DNA of 64,000 nucleotides, taken from the NCBI GenBank assembly GCA_900552945.1, contig USBI01000003.1, positions 13,068 to 77,067 of the forward strand, read 5' to 3'. Both the position numbers and the translations under genes were made by a program. The notes beneath the pieces were generated by a model. The model was given only the letters and a program-made list of their open reading frames with translations. It had not been told where the DNA came from and did no database searches. The first letter of the stretch is position 1. Each line of letters opens with the position of its first letter. Shown here piece by piece: positions 9,105 through 19,024 of this stretch. This stretch comes from an uncultured Oscillospiraceae bacterium (lineage in GTDB: Bacteria > Bacillota > Clostridia > Oscillospirales > Ruminococcaceae).

Positions 9105-11072
9105 TTGCCGAAGATCAATGTATTATCCAAACAGGTAGCAGAGCAGATCGCGGCCGGCGAAGTGATCGACCGCCCGGCGTCTGTGGTCAAAGAACTGGTG
9201 GAAAACTCGATTGATGCGGGTGCGACACTGGTCACCGTAGAGATCAAAAAAGGCGGCGTGGATTATATCCGCATCACCGACAACGGCTGCGGAATATCCG
9301 CTGAAGATGTTCCAACGGCGTTTCTCCGTCACGCGACCAGTAAGGTTTCAACTGAGCTGGATCTCAACCATATTGCAACGCTTGGGTTCCGCGGAGAGGC
9401 GCTGGCTTCAGTCTGTGCTGTCTCCAAAGTGGATATGCTCACCAAAACGCCGGATGACGCGTTCGGCACCCATATTCGAATGGAGGGCGGGGAGCAGGTT
9501 CTTTTGGAAGAGAGCGGTTGTCAGCAGGGGACAACAATTGTCATCCGCGATTTGTTTTACAATGTGCCCGCCAGGCTCAAATTTTTAAAGAAAGATGTTT
9601 CGGAAGCCAATGCGGTGGCAACGGTACTCAATCGCATTGCACTATCCAACCCCGGCATTTCGTTTACGCTGATCCGGGATAATCAGAAAACCCTTCAGAC
9701 ACCGGGTGATGGAAAACTGTATTCGGCCATCTACGCGGTTTACGGCAAAGCGTTTGCGCAGACGCTCATGCCAGTGGAATATTCCTTTGGCGAGATTCAT
9801 GTAAAAGGGTATTCCAGTATCCCTACCAATGCCCGGCCAAATCGTTCCATGCAGCACTTTTTTGTAAATGGACGTTATGTCAGATCCCGCACCTGTTCTT
9901 CTGCTCTGGATGAGGGGTACCATCATTCTATGATGGTTGGAAAGTTTCCGGCCTGTGTGCTTAACCTCACGGTTCCGTATGATTTTGTGGATGTAAACGT
10001 TCATCCAACCAAAACAGAAGTGCGGTTTATCAATGAAAAAAGTGTGTTTGACAGTTTGTATTTCGCGGTAAAAAGCGCCATTGCTGAAAACAACAGACAA
10101 TCCCTTCAGCCTGCCGAACCGGCTGTACGCGCAAAATCCCCGTCGCCGTTTTTTGAGGATAGAGGCGTTCAGCAGATGTTTGAGCCGGACAGCCTCGCAA
10201 AGCAGGTTGCTCAGCGAATTCATCTGGAATCCTCATCGGATGGGGTAGTTGTGCCGGCAGTGGAAGAAAAAGAGCGGGTTCAGCCAAAACAGTATTCTGC
10301 TTCGTCGCCTGTCTCATCAGGGCAGAAGGTGGCACACCCGGTTTCTCCGTATCGGTTCCGTGAGGATTCCGGCGTTTCCGACCCGTTTGCAGGCAGTACC
10401 TTTGAATTCTTGAAACCCGAAATGCTTCAGCCATCCTCCCAGATACAGGAGAAAGAAATTCCGGCTGATCTGCCGGATGATCCGGCTCCATCCGCGGAGC
10501 CGCCTAAGGAACCTGTCCGGGTGATCGGCGAGGTGTTTCAAACCTATATCATTGCACAGGTTGGCGATGCCATGCTGATGATTGATAAACACGCGGCGCA
10601 TGAGCGGATTCTTTATGAACAGCTGCGCTCGGAAAGAAAACCGCTCGATCATCAGGTGTTGTTGTCTCCCTTTACAGTGGCCCTGTCGCCGGAAGAATGT
10701 GACGCGGTACTTTCGAATCTGTCGCTTGTTGACAGCCTTGGTTTTCTGGTGGAGGATTTCGGCGGTTCCATGCTGTATGTGCGTGAGATCCCGGTCCTGC
10801 TCGATCAGCACGATGCTTCGCAGCTGCTTGCCGAGATCGCGCTGAATTTAAAGAACAACAAAATGGATCCTGCGCCTCATGTGCTGGATGATCTTTATCA
10901 TTCGGTAGCCTGTAAGGCAGCGGTGAAAGCGCATGATATCAATATGCCGGAAGAGCTTCAGGCGTTGGCGGAGCGTGTCTACTACGATGAAGCCATTCGT
11001 TATTGTCCGCATGGGCGTCCGGTTCTTCAGGTTTGGCCGCAGTCAAAAATAAAGCGTATGTTTGGAAGGTAA
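9105..11072 (+). CDS. mutL: DNA mismatch repair protein MutL (endonuclease type)
   Basis: GHKL ATPase and nicking endonuclease that works with MutS; 655 residues. The N-terminal ATPase has ELVENSIDAG (motif I), DNGCG (motif II) and TLGFRGEAL (motif III). After a Pro/Ser-rich linker (~340-460) the C-terminal domain keeps the endonuclease metal site: DKHAAHERILYE (the DQHA-x2-E-x4-E motif, with K for Q), ACKAAVK and CPHGRP. This indicates an active endonuclease, as expected where no MutH exists. The start codon is TTG 9105 with AGGAGG (9092-9097) seven bases upstream. Confidence 0.97.
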   Translation: MPKINVLSKQVAEQIAAGEVIDRPASVVKELVENSIDAGATLVTVEIKKGGVDYIRITDNGCGISAEDVPTAFLRHATSKVSTELDLNHIATLGFRGEALASVCAVSKVDMLTKTPDDAFGTHIRMEGGEQVLLEESGCQQGTTIVIRDLFYNVPARLKFLKKDVSEANAVATVLNRIALSNPGISFTLIRDNQKTLQTPGDGKLYSAIYAVYGKAFAQTLMPVEYSFGEIHVKGYSSIPTNARPNRSMQHFFVNGRYVRSRTCSSALDEGYHHSMMVGKFPACVLNLTVPYDFVDVNVHPTKTEVRFINEKSVFDSLYFAVKSAIAENNRQSLQPAEPAVRAKSPSPFFEDRGVQQMFEPDSLAKQVAQRIHLESSSDGVVVPAVEEKERVQPKQYSASSPVSSGQKVAHPVSPYRFREDSGVSDPFAGSTFEFLKPEMLQPSSQIQEKEIPADLPDDPAPSAEPPKEPVRVIGEVFQTYIIAQVGDAMLMIDKHAAHERILYEQLRSERKPLDHQVLLSPFTVALSPEECDAVLSNLSLVDSLGFLVEDFGGSMLYVREIPVLLDQHDASQLLAEIALNLKNNKMDPAPHVLDDLYHSVACKAAVKAHDINMPEELQALAERVYYDEAIRYCPHGRPVLQVWPQSKIKRMFGR

Positions 11073-11074
11073 TT

Positions 11075-12022
11075 ATGAGTCAAATTCCACTTGTTGTCAT
11101 TGCGGGTCCTACCGGAAGCGGAAAAACAGCGCTGTCGGTTGAGCTTGCCAGGCGATTTGACGGTGAGGTAGTGTCCGGCGATTCCATGCAGATTTATAAG
11201 CAGATGGAAATTGCAACGGCAAAGCCTACCCTAGAAGAGATGCGGGGCGTTCCCCATCACCTGGTCGGTTTTTTAGATTGCTCTGAGCCGTATAGCGTGG
11301 CGGATTATGTTAAGCAGGCGTCCGCCGTGATAGAAGATATCTACGGGCGCGGGAAACTTCCGTTTGTGGTTGGCGGAACAGGGCTTTATATTACAAGTCT
11401 CGTCAATCATATTTCCTTTGATGAGATTGTTTCAGACAGTTCACTTCGTTCGCAGCTGCTGGAACGTTTGAAGAACGAGGGCGGGCAGTCGCTGCTCGAT
11501 GAGCTCAGGCAGTTTGATCCGGAAACGGCGGCGGCCCTTCACCCGAACAACGGCAATCGGATTGTTCGCGCAATTGAAGTATATCGGTTGACCGGCATCA
11601 CCATGAGCGAGCATCAGCGCCGGAGCCGCGAAAAACCGTCTCCTTACCGGTTGTGTATGATTGGTCTCACAGCCAAGAATCGACAGGTATTGTATGATAG
11701 AATAAACAGAAGAGTCGATGAAATGATGCAAAAAGGGCTTTTGGAAGAAGCCCGGCGGATTTTGGAAACCCCCGGTTTAAAAACCGCTTATCAGGCAATC
11801 GGCTATAAAGAACTGGCAGGCTATTTTAACGGGACATGCACGTTAGAAGCCGCGCTGGAAAAAATCAAGCAGGAGTCCAGGCGTTATGCCAAACGGCAGC
11901 TTACCTGGTTCCGCAGAGATGAGCGAATCCATTGGCTTTATTTGGATGAACAGTCGCCGGAACAGCTGGTGCAATCAGCTGAACGGTTGATTTATCATAA
12001 TTTGAGTACACAGGAAAGGTGA
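11075..12022 (+). CDS. miaA: tRNA dimethylallyltransferase MiaA
   Basis: Transfers dimethylallyl to A37 of UNN-reading tRNAs, giving i6A, which MiaB then thiomethylates. 315 residues. P-loop GPTGSGKTA at the N-terminus, then [18 protein letters not shown] (tRNA/substrate binding), GGTGLYI, and the tRNA-contact helix region ending [15 protein letters not shown] 11075 starts two bases after the mutL stop, using GGAAGG inside the end of mutL, so translation is probably coupled. The frame is open further upstream within mutL but that is an overlap. Confidence 0.96.
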   Translation: MSQIPLVVIAGPTGSGKTALSVELARRFDGEVVSGDSMQIYKQMEIATAKPTLEEMRGVPHHLVGFLDCSEPYSVADYVKQASAVIEDIYGRGKLPFVVGGTGLYITSLVNHISFDEIVSDSSLRSQLLERLKNEGGQSLLDELRQFDPETAAALHPNNGNRIVRAIEVYRLTGITMSEHQRRSREKPSPYRLCMIGLTAKNRQVLYDRINRRVDEMMQKGLLEEARRILETPGLKTAYQAIGYKELAGYFNGTCTLEAALEKIKQESRRYAKRQLTWFRRDERIHWLYLDEQSPEQLVQSAERLIYHNLSTQER

Positions 12023-12027
12023 TCGTT

Positions 12028-12276
12028 ATGAAAACAATTAATTTGCAGGATGTCTTTTTAAACGCAGCTCGGAAAGAGCGTAAACCGGTTACCATTTATC
12101 TGATGAACGGATTTCAGTTTCGCGGAATCGTGAAAGGATTTGACAACTTTACCATCGTGCTGGATAACGATGGCAAACAGAGCCTTGTGTATAAACATGC
12201 TGTTTCTACCATTATCCCGGCGAAGAACATTCAGATTTTTGATGAAAACAACGCTCTGAACAACGAGGATAACTAA
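12028..12276 (+). CDS. hfq: RNA chaperone Hfq
   Basis: Sm-like RNA-binding protein of 82 residues that forms a hexameric ring and pairs small RNAs with mRNAs. It starts [28 protein letters not shown] (Sm1) and contains [11 protein letters not shown] (Sm2, the YKHA uridine-binding motif). The C-terminal tail is short and acidic, as in other Gram-positive Hfq. ATG 12028 has AGGAAAGG (12012-12019) upstream within the end of miaA. The miaA-hfq order is widely conserved. Confidence 0.96.
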   Translation: MKTINLQDVFLNAARKERKPVTIYLMNGFQFRGIVKGFDNFTIVLDNDGKQSLVYKHAVSTIIPAKNIQIFDENNALNNEDN

Positions 12277-12279
12277 ATC

Positions 12280-13518
12280 ATGATGTCAAAACTCCCCAAG
12301 ATTCTTCTTGGTATATTTGCGGTAGCGTTGGCTCTGCTCGTTGCGATGCAGGTATACATCGCGTTCAGTAATCCTTATGTGGTTGAAACGGTTTATAAAG
12401 CGCAGGTAGATGAATCGTTCGCTTTGAAGGGTGTTGTCGCGCGTGATGAAATTGTGCTGGAGCAGGAAAAATCCGGCGCGGTGGATTATGAGATTCGCAA
12501 CGGAGACAAGGTTGCCAAAAATTCGGTCATCGCGCAAATGTATCCGAGTGAACAGGATATTGCGACAATGGCACAGGTCGAGCGGATGGAAGCGGAGCTG
12601 GAAACCGTTAAGGCTTCGCAGCAAGGCAGTACAGCGGCTACGCAGGCGAACGCTTTAACAAGGCAGATAAATTCCATTAACGATGAGTATGTGTCATTGG
12701 TTTTGAACCATGATTTGGATTCGTTGTATGAAGTGAAAAATAATTTTTTGGATGCGTACAACCGTAGCCAGATTCTATTTTCCACCGCTACTGACTTTAA
12801 TGCTCGAATCGCTGAGCTGGAAGCACAAATCGCGACTTTGAAGCAGCAGAGCGGCAGCTCTGCCTCACAGGTCGTCGCGTCTTCATCGGGTTACTTTGTA
12901 AACATGGTTGACGGATACGAGGGCGATTTGACTTTGGAAAAAGCGTCCGGATTGACCGCGGAAAATATTGAAGCGTATTATTCCCAACAAGAACAGGAAG
13001 TACAAAGCAATTCCGTCGGGAAGATCATCACCAATGCGCAATGGCGATATGTAGCGTTGATGGATGCGGATGACGCGATGAATCTGAACGAAGGCTGGAA
13101 CTATAACCTTCGGTTCCCATCCAGTGGCGATGATACGGTCGTCATGAATCTTGTTTCCTGCAAGATCGATAATGAAGCGGATCAGGCGCTGGTTGTGTTT
13201 GAATCGGATCGTATTTCAGAGCAGACGGTTAAGCTTCGGCTGGAAGAGGCGGAAGTCATTTTAAATACTTTTGAAGGAATCAAAATTCCAAAATCTGCGC
13301 TTCACATTATCCAAACGGATGAAGGCTCCGAAAAAGGAGTTTATATCAAGTATGGACAAACGATGCAGTTTAAAAAGGTTGATATTCTTTATGAAAATGA
13401 GGAATATTTCATCAGCAGAAGCATTGAAACTGAAAACGAACGGTCTGACTATGTCCGTATTTACGATGATGTCATTGTGAAAGGTTCTGATTTTTATGAC
13501 GGAAAACAGATCAAGTGA
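12280..13518 (+). CDS. HlyD/RND-adaptor-like membrane-anchored protein
   Basis: 412-residue protein with one N-terminal membrane helix (about residues 5-28, KILLGIFAVALALLVAMQVYIAF) and an extracytoplasmic body. Residues ~40-90 (LKGVVARDEIVLEQEKSGAVDYEIRNGDKVAKNSVIAQMYP) look like the first half of a barrel-sandwich hybrid/lipoyl-like domain. A coiled-coil hairpin follows (~95-190), then the second half and a beta-barrel (~260-400). This is the layout of HlyD-type adaptors, but no transporter partner is nearby. It starts three bases after hfq and overlaps yggS. The position just before yggS-sepF-divIVA suggests a link to envelope or division; that is inference only. Confidence 0.7.
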   Translation: MMSKLPKILLGIFAVALALLVAMQVYIAFSNPYVVETVYKAQVDESFALKGVVARDEIVLEQEKSGAVDYEIRNGDKVAKNSVIAQMYPSEQDIATMAQVERMEAELETVKASQQGSTAATQANALTRQINSINDEYVSLVLNHDLDSLYEVKNNFLDAYNRSQILFSTATDFNARIAELEAQIATLKQQSGSSASQVVASSSGYFVNMVDGYEGDLTLEKASGLTAENIEAYYSQQEQEVQSNSVGKIITNAQWRYVALMDADDAMNLNEGWNYNLRFPSSGDDTVVMNLVSCKIDNEADQALVVFESDRISEQTVKLRLEEAEVILNTFEGIKIPKSALHIIQTDEGSEKGVYIKYGQTMQFKKVDILYENEEYFISRSIETENERSDYVRIYDDVIVKGSDFYDGKQIK

Positions 13519-14194
13519 TCAGGTTCGGGAAAATTTGAAAAGGATTCGCTTTGAAATTGAGGAGACTTGTTCGGCGTGCGGCAGAGATCCTAATGATGTG
13601 ACACTTATGGCGGTGACTAAAACCGTTTCTCCTGAACTGGTAAATGTTGCTCTTTCTGAAGGAGTCCGTCTCCTTGGTGAAAACCGCGCACAGGAACTGG
13701 TTTCAAAGTACGAATCCTATCATACGGATTTTAAACAGATTCATTTTATCGGTCATCTTCAAACCAATAAAGTAAAGCAGATTATTGATAAGGTCAGTAT
13801 GATTGAATCGGTGGATTCGGAACATCTTGCCGCGGAAATTAACCGCTGTGCCGGACTTTCCGGAAAAACCATGGAAATTTTGCTGGAAGTAAACCTGGGC
13901 GGAGAACAGAGCAAATCGGGAGTCGCAAAAGAAGACTTGTTCGAGTTGGCGGAAAAAGTTTCCGGATACCCAAATTTGATTCTCAGAGGGCTCATGGTGA
14001 TTCCGCCGGTTGGGGAAGGCGCCCGGTATTTTGAGCAGGCGCAAAAGTTGCTTATTGACATGCAGGCTAAAAAGTTAGATAATAGGAATGTGAATATTTT
14101 GTCGATGGGCATGTCTGCTGATTATATTGATGCGATACGCTTTGGCAGCACGATTATTCGTGTTGGGCGTGGCCTGTTCGGTGAAAGAAATTAA
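13496..14194 (+). CDS. YggS/PLPBP family pyridoxal-phosphate homeostasis protein
   Basis: PLP-binding protein of the alanine-racemase N-terminal fold, involved in vitamin B6 homeostasis; 232 residues, typical. The PLP lysine lies in LMAVTKT, followed by LLGENRAQEL and HFIGHLQTNKVK, and near the end LSMGMSADYIDAIRFGSTIIRVG (phosphate binding). The only suitable start is ATG 13496, overlapping the preceding gene by 23 bases. Known as ylmE in B. subtilis, directly upstream of sepF as here. Confidence 0.93.
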   Translation: MTENRSSDQVRENLKRIRFEIEETCSACGRDPNDVTLMAVTKTVSPELVNVALSEGVRLLGENRAQELVSKYESYHTDFKQIHFIGHLQTNKVKQIIDKVSMIESVDSEHLAAEINRCAGLSGKTMEILLEVNLGGEQSKSGVAKEDLFELAEKVSGYPNLILRGLMVIPPVGEGARYFEQAQKLLIDMQAKKLDNRNVNILSMGMSADYIDAIRFGSTIIRVGRGLFGERN

Positions 14195-14215
14195 ACGTTC
14201 ACAGGAGGAAAAAGT

Positions 14216-14698
14216 ATGAGTTTTATGGATAAAATCAAAGGCGTTTTTGTAGCCGAAGATGACGATTACGAGTACGAAGACGAAGGCATGGAGCAGGAAA
14301 TCATCAGCAGAGAGCACAATCGTCCTTCCGAAGCGTTTGACTATAATTCCAGCTCTACCGACAATCATTCCAGCAAAAGCGGTTCGCAGAAGAGCAATCG
14401 TGTTGTCAACATTCATGCGACCACTCAGCTGCAGGTCGTTTTGGTAAAACCGGAGCATTTTGAGGACGCGAGTTCTGTTGCGGACCATTTGAATGAAAAA
14501 CGTACAGTTGTTTTGAATCTTGAGTCTACAAATAAGGATACAGCTCGTCGTTTGGTTGACTTTTTGAGCGGTGTTGCTTATGCGAACAACGGTCAGATTA
14601 AACGTGTGGCTAACAGCACTTTTATCATTACTCCGTACAATGTTGATATTATGGGAGACCTGCTTGGAGAACTTGAAAGCAACGGCCTCTATTTTTAA
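14216..14698 (+). CDS. sepF: Cell division protein SepF
   Basis: FtsZ-binding division protein that bends and anchors FtsZ filaments at the membrane. 160 residues: an N-terminal amphipathic membrane-binding helix (MSFMDKIKGVF), an acidic linker (~14-60), and the SepF/DUF552 core from about 64 (VVNIHATTQLQVVLVKPEHFEDA..). It has a good AGGAGG ribosome-binding site. It sits in the conserved ylmE-sepF-ylmH-divIVA-ileS order. Confidence 0.95.
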   Translation: MSFMDKIKGVFVAEDDDYEYEDEGMEQEIISREHNRPSEAFDYNSSSTDNHSSKSGSQKSNRVVNIHATTQLQVVLVKPEHFEDASSVADHLNEKRTVVLNLESTNKDTARRLVDFLSGVAYANNGQIKRVANSTFIITPYNVDIMGDLLGELESNGLYF

Positions 14699-14700
14699 TT

Positions 14701-15453
14701 ATGCTTACCCGGGAAGATGAATTTTTCCTCGCCAAAGTAGAAGATCTGGCTGTTCAAGCAGAACGCAGAAATAGTCCGCGGTTCAGTTTGTTTCTGGACG
14801 AACGGCAGGCTTACATGGCAGAACAGCATTTGAAGCATCAGCGTTTTTCCAATTTTCTTTTTTTCGGAGGATTTGAAGGGGCGCAGCGGAAAGTGTTGGG
14901 TGTTTTTCCGGAGTATATGGAACCGGATGAGCAGCTTTTTCCTGTCATTGGCTTGAAGTTTATCTACCGAAAGGCAGATCAGCTTTCTCACAGGGATTTT
15001 CTTGGCAGTTTTATGTCACTTGGCGTAAAGCGGGAAGTGATTGGTGACATTTTGGTTGACGAGGGTCAAACTGTTGTTTGTCTTTACGAAAAACAGTTTG
15101 ACTATTTTACTGAAAATGTGAAAAAGATCGGGCGGGTTGGTGTTTCTGTTGAACCGTGCGATTTGAGCGTGGTGTCGTATCAACCGGCATTTAAGGAGAT
15201 TAGCGGAACCGTGTCTTCGCTTCGTTTGGATTGCCTGGTGGCTGAGGCGGCCGGCACAAGCCGTGAAAAGGCCGCGCAGCTTATTCGTACCGGCTTGGTG
15301 CAGTGTGATTATGAGCAGATAGACTCGGTGAGTTATCAGGTCAAGCCTGGCAGCGTATTTTCAGTTCGTGGCCATGGAAAATTCGTTTTATCTCAAGAGA
15401 TTCGTCCAACTAAAAAGGGACGGATGTTTGTTACAATTCAAAAATACATATAG
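14701..15453 (+). CDS. ylmH: YlmH-like S4-domain RNA-binding protein
   Basis: 250-residue protein with an N-terminal YlmH domain and a C-terminal S4 RNA-binding domain (about 180-240, LRLDCLVAEAAGTSREKAAQLIRTG..). YlmH homologues bind ribosomal or stalled-ribosome RNA, and the gene is linked to division clusters across Firmicutes. It begins two bases after the sepF stop with no separate ribosome-binding site, so it is probably translated by coupling. Confidence 0.9.
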   Translation: MLTREDEFFLAKVEDLAVQAERRNSPRFSLFLDERQAYMAEQHLKHQRFSNFLFFGGFEGAQRKVLGVFPEYMEPDEQLFPVIGLKFIYRKADQLSHRDFLGSFMSLGVKREVIGDILVDEGQTVVCLYEKQFDYFTENVKKIGRVGVSVEPCDLSVVSYQPAFKEISGTVSSLRLDCLVAEAAGTSREKAAQLIRTGLVQCDYEQIDSVSYQVKPGSVFSVRGHGKFVLSQEIRPTKKGRMFVTIQKYI

Positions 15454-15467
15454 GGAGGTATTGTCCG

Positions 15468-16211
15468 GTGAACGCCAAAGAAATTGCATCAAAGAAATTT
15501 GATAAATCGGCCTTCGGTTATAAAACAGAAGAAGTGGATTCTTATTTAGACGATGTTGCAGTAGCAATGAATGAGTTGACCGCTCAAAATATGGAATTGC
15601 AGAACAAGCTTGAAATACTTGCTTCTAAGCTTGAAGAATACCGTCAGGATGAAAATAGTATGAAAGAAGCACTTCTTGGTGCTCAGAAGCTTGGCAATAC
15701 GATTCTCAAGGAAGCAAAGGAAAAAGCAGAAGAGCTTCTGAATGAAGCGCAGCTGAAAAGTGAAGAGATTCGCAAAAATGCGGTTGAAGAATCTCAAAAA
15801 TCCTTGGCGGGTATTAAAAAAGACATTGAGAAAGAGCAGCATACATTGCTCATGACTCAAAGAGAAGTGTCAAACTTCAAGTCGAAACTGCTCGCTCTTT
15901 ATAAATCTCATTTGGATACTATTACATCCATTCCTGAAATTAAGGAAAAGGATTCGGAAGCAGTGGAGAGTATCTCCTCTAAGTTGGCGGAAAACGCTGC
16001 GGAACCTATAGCGGAAGCCGCTCCGGTCGCTGCTCCGGAAACAGAGGAAGCTCCTAAGGCTGCAGAACCGGCCGCTGCTTCTTCTGAAAACGAGAAAAAC
16101 GGCGTGCCGCCGATTTATCAGGGCCGTTTTGGCACACGCGATGAAACAAGGACTCTGGAATCTAAATTCGGTGAGCTGCGTTTCGGTCGCAACAACAACG
16201 TAAAAAAGTAA
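15468..16211 (+). CDS. divIVA: DivIVA-family cell-pole/division protein
   Basis: Curvature-sensing coiled-coil protein of 247 residues. The N-terminal lipid-binding module is ASKKFDKSAFGYKTEEVDSYLDDV, followed by long coiled coils (~35-145), an Ala/Pro/Glu-rich spacer (~170-215) and a conserved-looking C-terminal peptide (QGRFGTRDETRTLESKFGELRFG). The start is GTG 15468, nine bases after GGGAGG (15453-15458), which overlaps the ylmH stop. A spacer this rich in AAPEAP residues is longer than in B. subtilis DivIVA. Confidence 0.93.
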   Translation: MNAKEIASKKFDKSAFGYKTEEVDSYLDDVAVAMNELTAQNMELQNKLEILASKLEEYRQDENSMKEALLGAQKLGNTILKEAKEKAEELLNEAQLKSEEIRKNAVEESQKSLAGIKKDIEKEQHTLLMTQREVSNFKSKLLALYKSHLDTITSIPEIKEKDSEAVESISSKLAENAAEPIAEAAPVAAPETEEAPKAAEPAAASSENEKNGVPPIYQGRFGTRDETRTLESKFGELRFGRNNNVKK

Positions 16212-16232
16212 CCATCAAGGAGAGAAAAAAGA

Positions 16233-19016
16233 ATGCCTCAGGATTATAACCGTACTTTGAACCTGACAAAAACCGATTTTCCAATGCGGGCGAATCTGCC
16301 GCAGCGGGAGCCGGAGATGTTGAAAGGGTTTGAGGAAAGCCAGATTTACGATAAGTTAATGGAAAAAAACAAGGGTAAGCCGAACTATACCCTTCATGAC
16401 GGACCGCCATACGCAAACGGTAATATTCATATGGGTACCGCTTTGAATAAGGTTTTGAAGGATATTATCATCCGTCATAAAAACATGTCCGGCTTTTACG
16501 CGCCTTATATTCCCGGCTGGGATACACATGGCCTTCCGATTGAGCTGAAAGCGCTCAAAAAAGACGGGGTCAATCCGGCAACGATTTCGGCGGTTGAGCT
16601 TAGAAAATTGTGCCGTGAGTTTGCGGAATCGTTTATTGCTTCCATGACCCAGCAGTTTAAACGTCTGGGTGTTATCGGCGATTTTGAAAATCCTTACAAG
16701 ACGCTTCGCCCTGCTTTTGAGGCAAAGCAGATCGAAGTGTTTGGAGAGATGGCCAAAAAGGGCTATATTTATAAAGGTTTGAAACCAGTTTATTGGTGTA
16801 CCGAATGCGGTACCGCATTAGCGGAAGCTGAGATTGAGTATGAGGACGATCCCTGCTATTCCATTTATGTGAAATTTAACGTAACGGATGATAAGGGCGT
16901 TTTCTCTGGTATGGGCATTGATCCGAAAGATGTTTACTTTGTCATCTGGACAACTACTACCTGGACTCTGCCGGGCAACGTTGCAATTTGCCTTGGCCCG
17001 AATTACGAGTATACCCTCGTAAAAACTGGCGGTCAGTATCTGGTTATGGCAAAAGATCTGGTCAGTGCTGCGATGAAAGACGCGAAAATCGACGATTACG
17101 AAACAGTCGGTAGCTTTTTGGGCAGTGATCTGGAGTATATAAAGACAGCTCATCCGTTCCTTGACCGTGAATCGCTTGTTATTGTCGGCGACCATGTTAC
17201 ATTGGAAAGTGGTACTGGTTGTGTTCATACAGCGCCTGGACATGGTGTGGAAGACTTTGAAGTTTGTCAGAACTACAAAGTTCCGGTTATTGTTCCGGTT
17301 GACTCAGAAGGCAAATTGACTGAGCTTGCAGGGGAATTCGCAGGACTTTCTACAGACGACGCAAATAAAGCGATCGCCAAAAAGCTGGATGAAACCGGTC
17401 ACCTTTTTGCGCTGGTTAAGATTGTTCACCAGTATCCGCATTGCTGGCGCTGCAAAAAACCGATTCTGTTCCGCGCAACCGAACAGTGGTTCTGCTCGGT
17501 CGATGGATTTAAAGATCAAGCCATTGAAGCGATCAGCGGTGTTAACTGGATTCCGGAATGGGGCGAAGAGCGTATCAAAGGTATGGTGCGTGACCGCAGC
17601 GACTGGTGTATTTCCCGTCAACGTACCTGGGGCGTGCCGATCCCGATTCTGTATTGTAAAGATTGCGGTAAGCCGATCGTAAATGATCAAACAATCCGCG
17701 CGATTTCCGATTTGTTCCGTGCGGAAGGTTCTGATGCATGGTACACGAAAGATCCGTCTGAATTCCTTCCGGCGGATGTCGCTTGTGAATGCGGCTGCCA
17801 TTCCTTCACCAAAGAAACCGATATTATGGACGTTTGGTTTGACAGCGGTGTTTCTCACGCTGCCGTTATCGATGAACGCGAAGAGCTTCATTTCCCGGCT
17901 GATTTGTACCTTGAGGGTGCAGACCAGTACCGCGGTTGGTTCCAGTCTTCGCTCTTGACCAGTGTAGCTTACAAAGGCGTTGCGCCTTATAAAAACGTTT
18001 GCACACACGGCTGGGTCGTAGACGGCGAAGGCAAAAAAATGTCGAAATCCCTCGGCAACGGCGTTGCTCCGGAGGACATTATCAAACAGTACGGCGCGGA
18101 TATTCTTCGCCTTTGGGTTGCTTCGTCCGACTATCATGCGGATATCCGCATTTCTCCGGATATTATGAAACAACTTTCCGAAGGTTATCGTAAAATCCGG
18201 AATACTGCTCGTTATATTCTCAGCAACCTTGCTGATTTTACTCCGGAAACGGATATGGTTCCGGTGGAGAAAATGCCGGAACTTGATCTGTGGGCGATCC
18301 ATGCGCTGAACGAACTGATCGCGAAAGCGGAAGCGGGATACAACAGCTTTGATTTTCATGTGGTTTATCATGCAATCCACAATTTCTGTGTGGTTGATAT
18401 GTCTAACTTCTATCTGGATATCATCAAAGATCGTCTCTATTGTGAAAAAGCGGACAGCCTTGAGCGCCGCAGCGCTCAGTCTGCTATCTATATGATTTTA
18501 AGTGCGTTGACTCGTCTGGTCGCACCGATCCTCGCGTTTACTTCGGAGGAAATCTGGGCTGCCATGCCGCATCTTGCTTCGGATGATACCGGTTCGGTAC
18601 TGTTTAATGATATGCCGAAGCCGATCGAACTCCATACCGACGAATCCTTCCTTGCTAAATGGGATCGGATTCATCAGGTGCGTGATGAAGTCAACAAAGC
18701 TCTGGAGGGCAAACGAAACGAAAAAGTGATTGGTAAATCACTGGAAGCAAAAGTTATTCTGCATTGTTCGGGAGAGCTTGCCGCATTCCTTGAAACAGTG
18801 AAAGATGAACTTGCTGCCGCGTTTATCGTTTCTCAGGTAGAACTGTCTGACGGAGCAGGGGAGACCGCTTCCGATATGGAAGGGCTTTCTATCACGGTTC
18901 AGAAGGCTGATGGCGAAAAATGCGAACGCTGCTGGGCATACAGCACCACAGTGGGCGAATGTGAAGAACATCCGACCCTTTGCGCCCGTTGTGCGGCTGT
19001 TGTGAAAAATCAGTAA
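16233..19016 (+). CDS. ileS: Isoleucyl-tRNA synthetase
   Basis: Class Ia aminoacyl-tRNA synthetase of 927 residues. The HIGH-type motif is HMGT (NGNIHMGTAL) and the KMSKS loop is at about 601-606 (GKKMSKSLGNG). The CP1 editing domain lies between them (TWTLPGN; GTGCVHTAPGHG). The C-terminal zinc ribbon is CERCWAY..CARC. The leader from the divIVA stop is only 21 bases, which leaves no room for a T-box, so any tRNA-Ile control would have to act further upstream. Confidence 0.98.
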   Translation: MPQDYNRTLNLTKTDFPMRANLPQREPEMLKGFEESQIYDKLMEKNKGKPNYTLHDGPPYANGNIHMGTALNKVLKDIIIRHKNMSGFYAPYIPGWDTHGLPIELKALKKDGVNPATISAVELRKLCREFAESFIASMTQQFKRLGVIGDFENPYKTLRPAFEAKQIEVFGEMAKKGYIYKGLKPVYWCTECGTALAEAEIEYEDDPCYSIYVKFNVTDDKGVFSGMGIDPKDVYFVIWTTTTWTLPGNVAICLGPNYEYTLVKTGGQYLVMAKDLVSAAMKDAKIDDYETVGSFLGSDLEYIKTAHPFLDRESLVIVGDHVTLESGTGCVHTAPGHGVEDFEVCQNYKVPVIVPVDSEGKLTELAGEFAGLSTDDANKAIAKKLDETGHLFALVKIVHQYPHCWRCKKPILFRATEQWFCSVDGFKDQAIEAISGVNWIPEWGEERIKGMVRDRSDWCISRQRTWGVPIPILYCKDCGKPIVNDQTIRAISDLFRAEGSDAWYTKDPSEFLPADVACECGCHSFTKETDIMDVWFDSGVSHAAVIDEREELHFPADLYLEGADQYRGWFQSSLLTSVAYKGVAPYKNVCTHGWVVDGEGKKMSKSLGNGVAPEDIIKQYGADILRLWVASSDYHADIRISPDIMKQLSEGYRKIRNTARYILSNLADFTPETDMVPVEKMPELDLWAIHALNELIAKAEAGYNSFDFHVVYHAIHNFCVVDMSNFYLDIIKDRLYCEKADSLERRSAQSAIYMILSALTRLVAPILAFTSEEIWAAMPHLASDDTGSVLFNDMPKPIELHTDESFLAKWDRIHQVRDEVNKALEGKRNEKVIGKSLEAKVILHCSGELAAFLETVKDELAAAFIVSQVELSDGAGETASDMEGLSITVQKADGEKCERCWAYSTTVGECEEHPTLCARCAAVVKNQ

Positions 19017-19024
19017 GCGATGAG

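Noticed and set aside
16212-16232. T-box or other leader control of ileS
   Set aside because: Only 21 bases separate divIVA and ileS, with just a ribosome-binding site.
17304-18380. Long antisense open frame inside ileS (358 codons)
   Set aside because: Mirror of a strongly conserved gene; no ribosome-binding site and no recognisable protein motif. Similar antisense frames in mutS, mutL, glyA and priA were dropped for the same reason.
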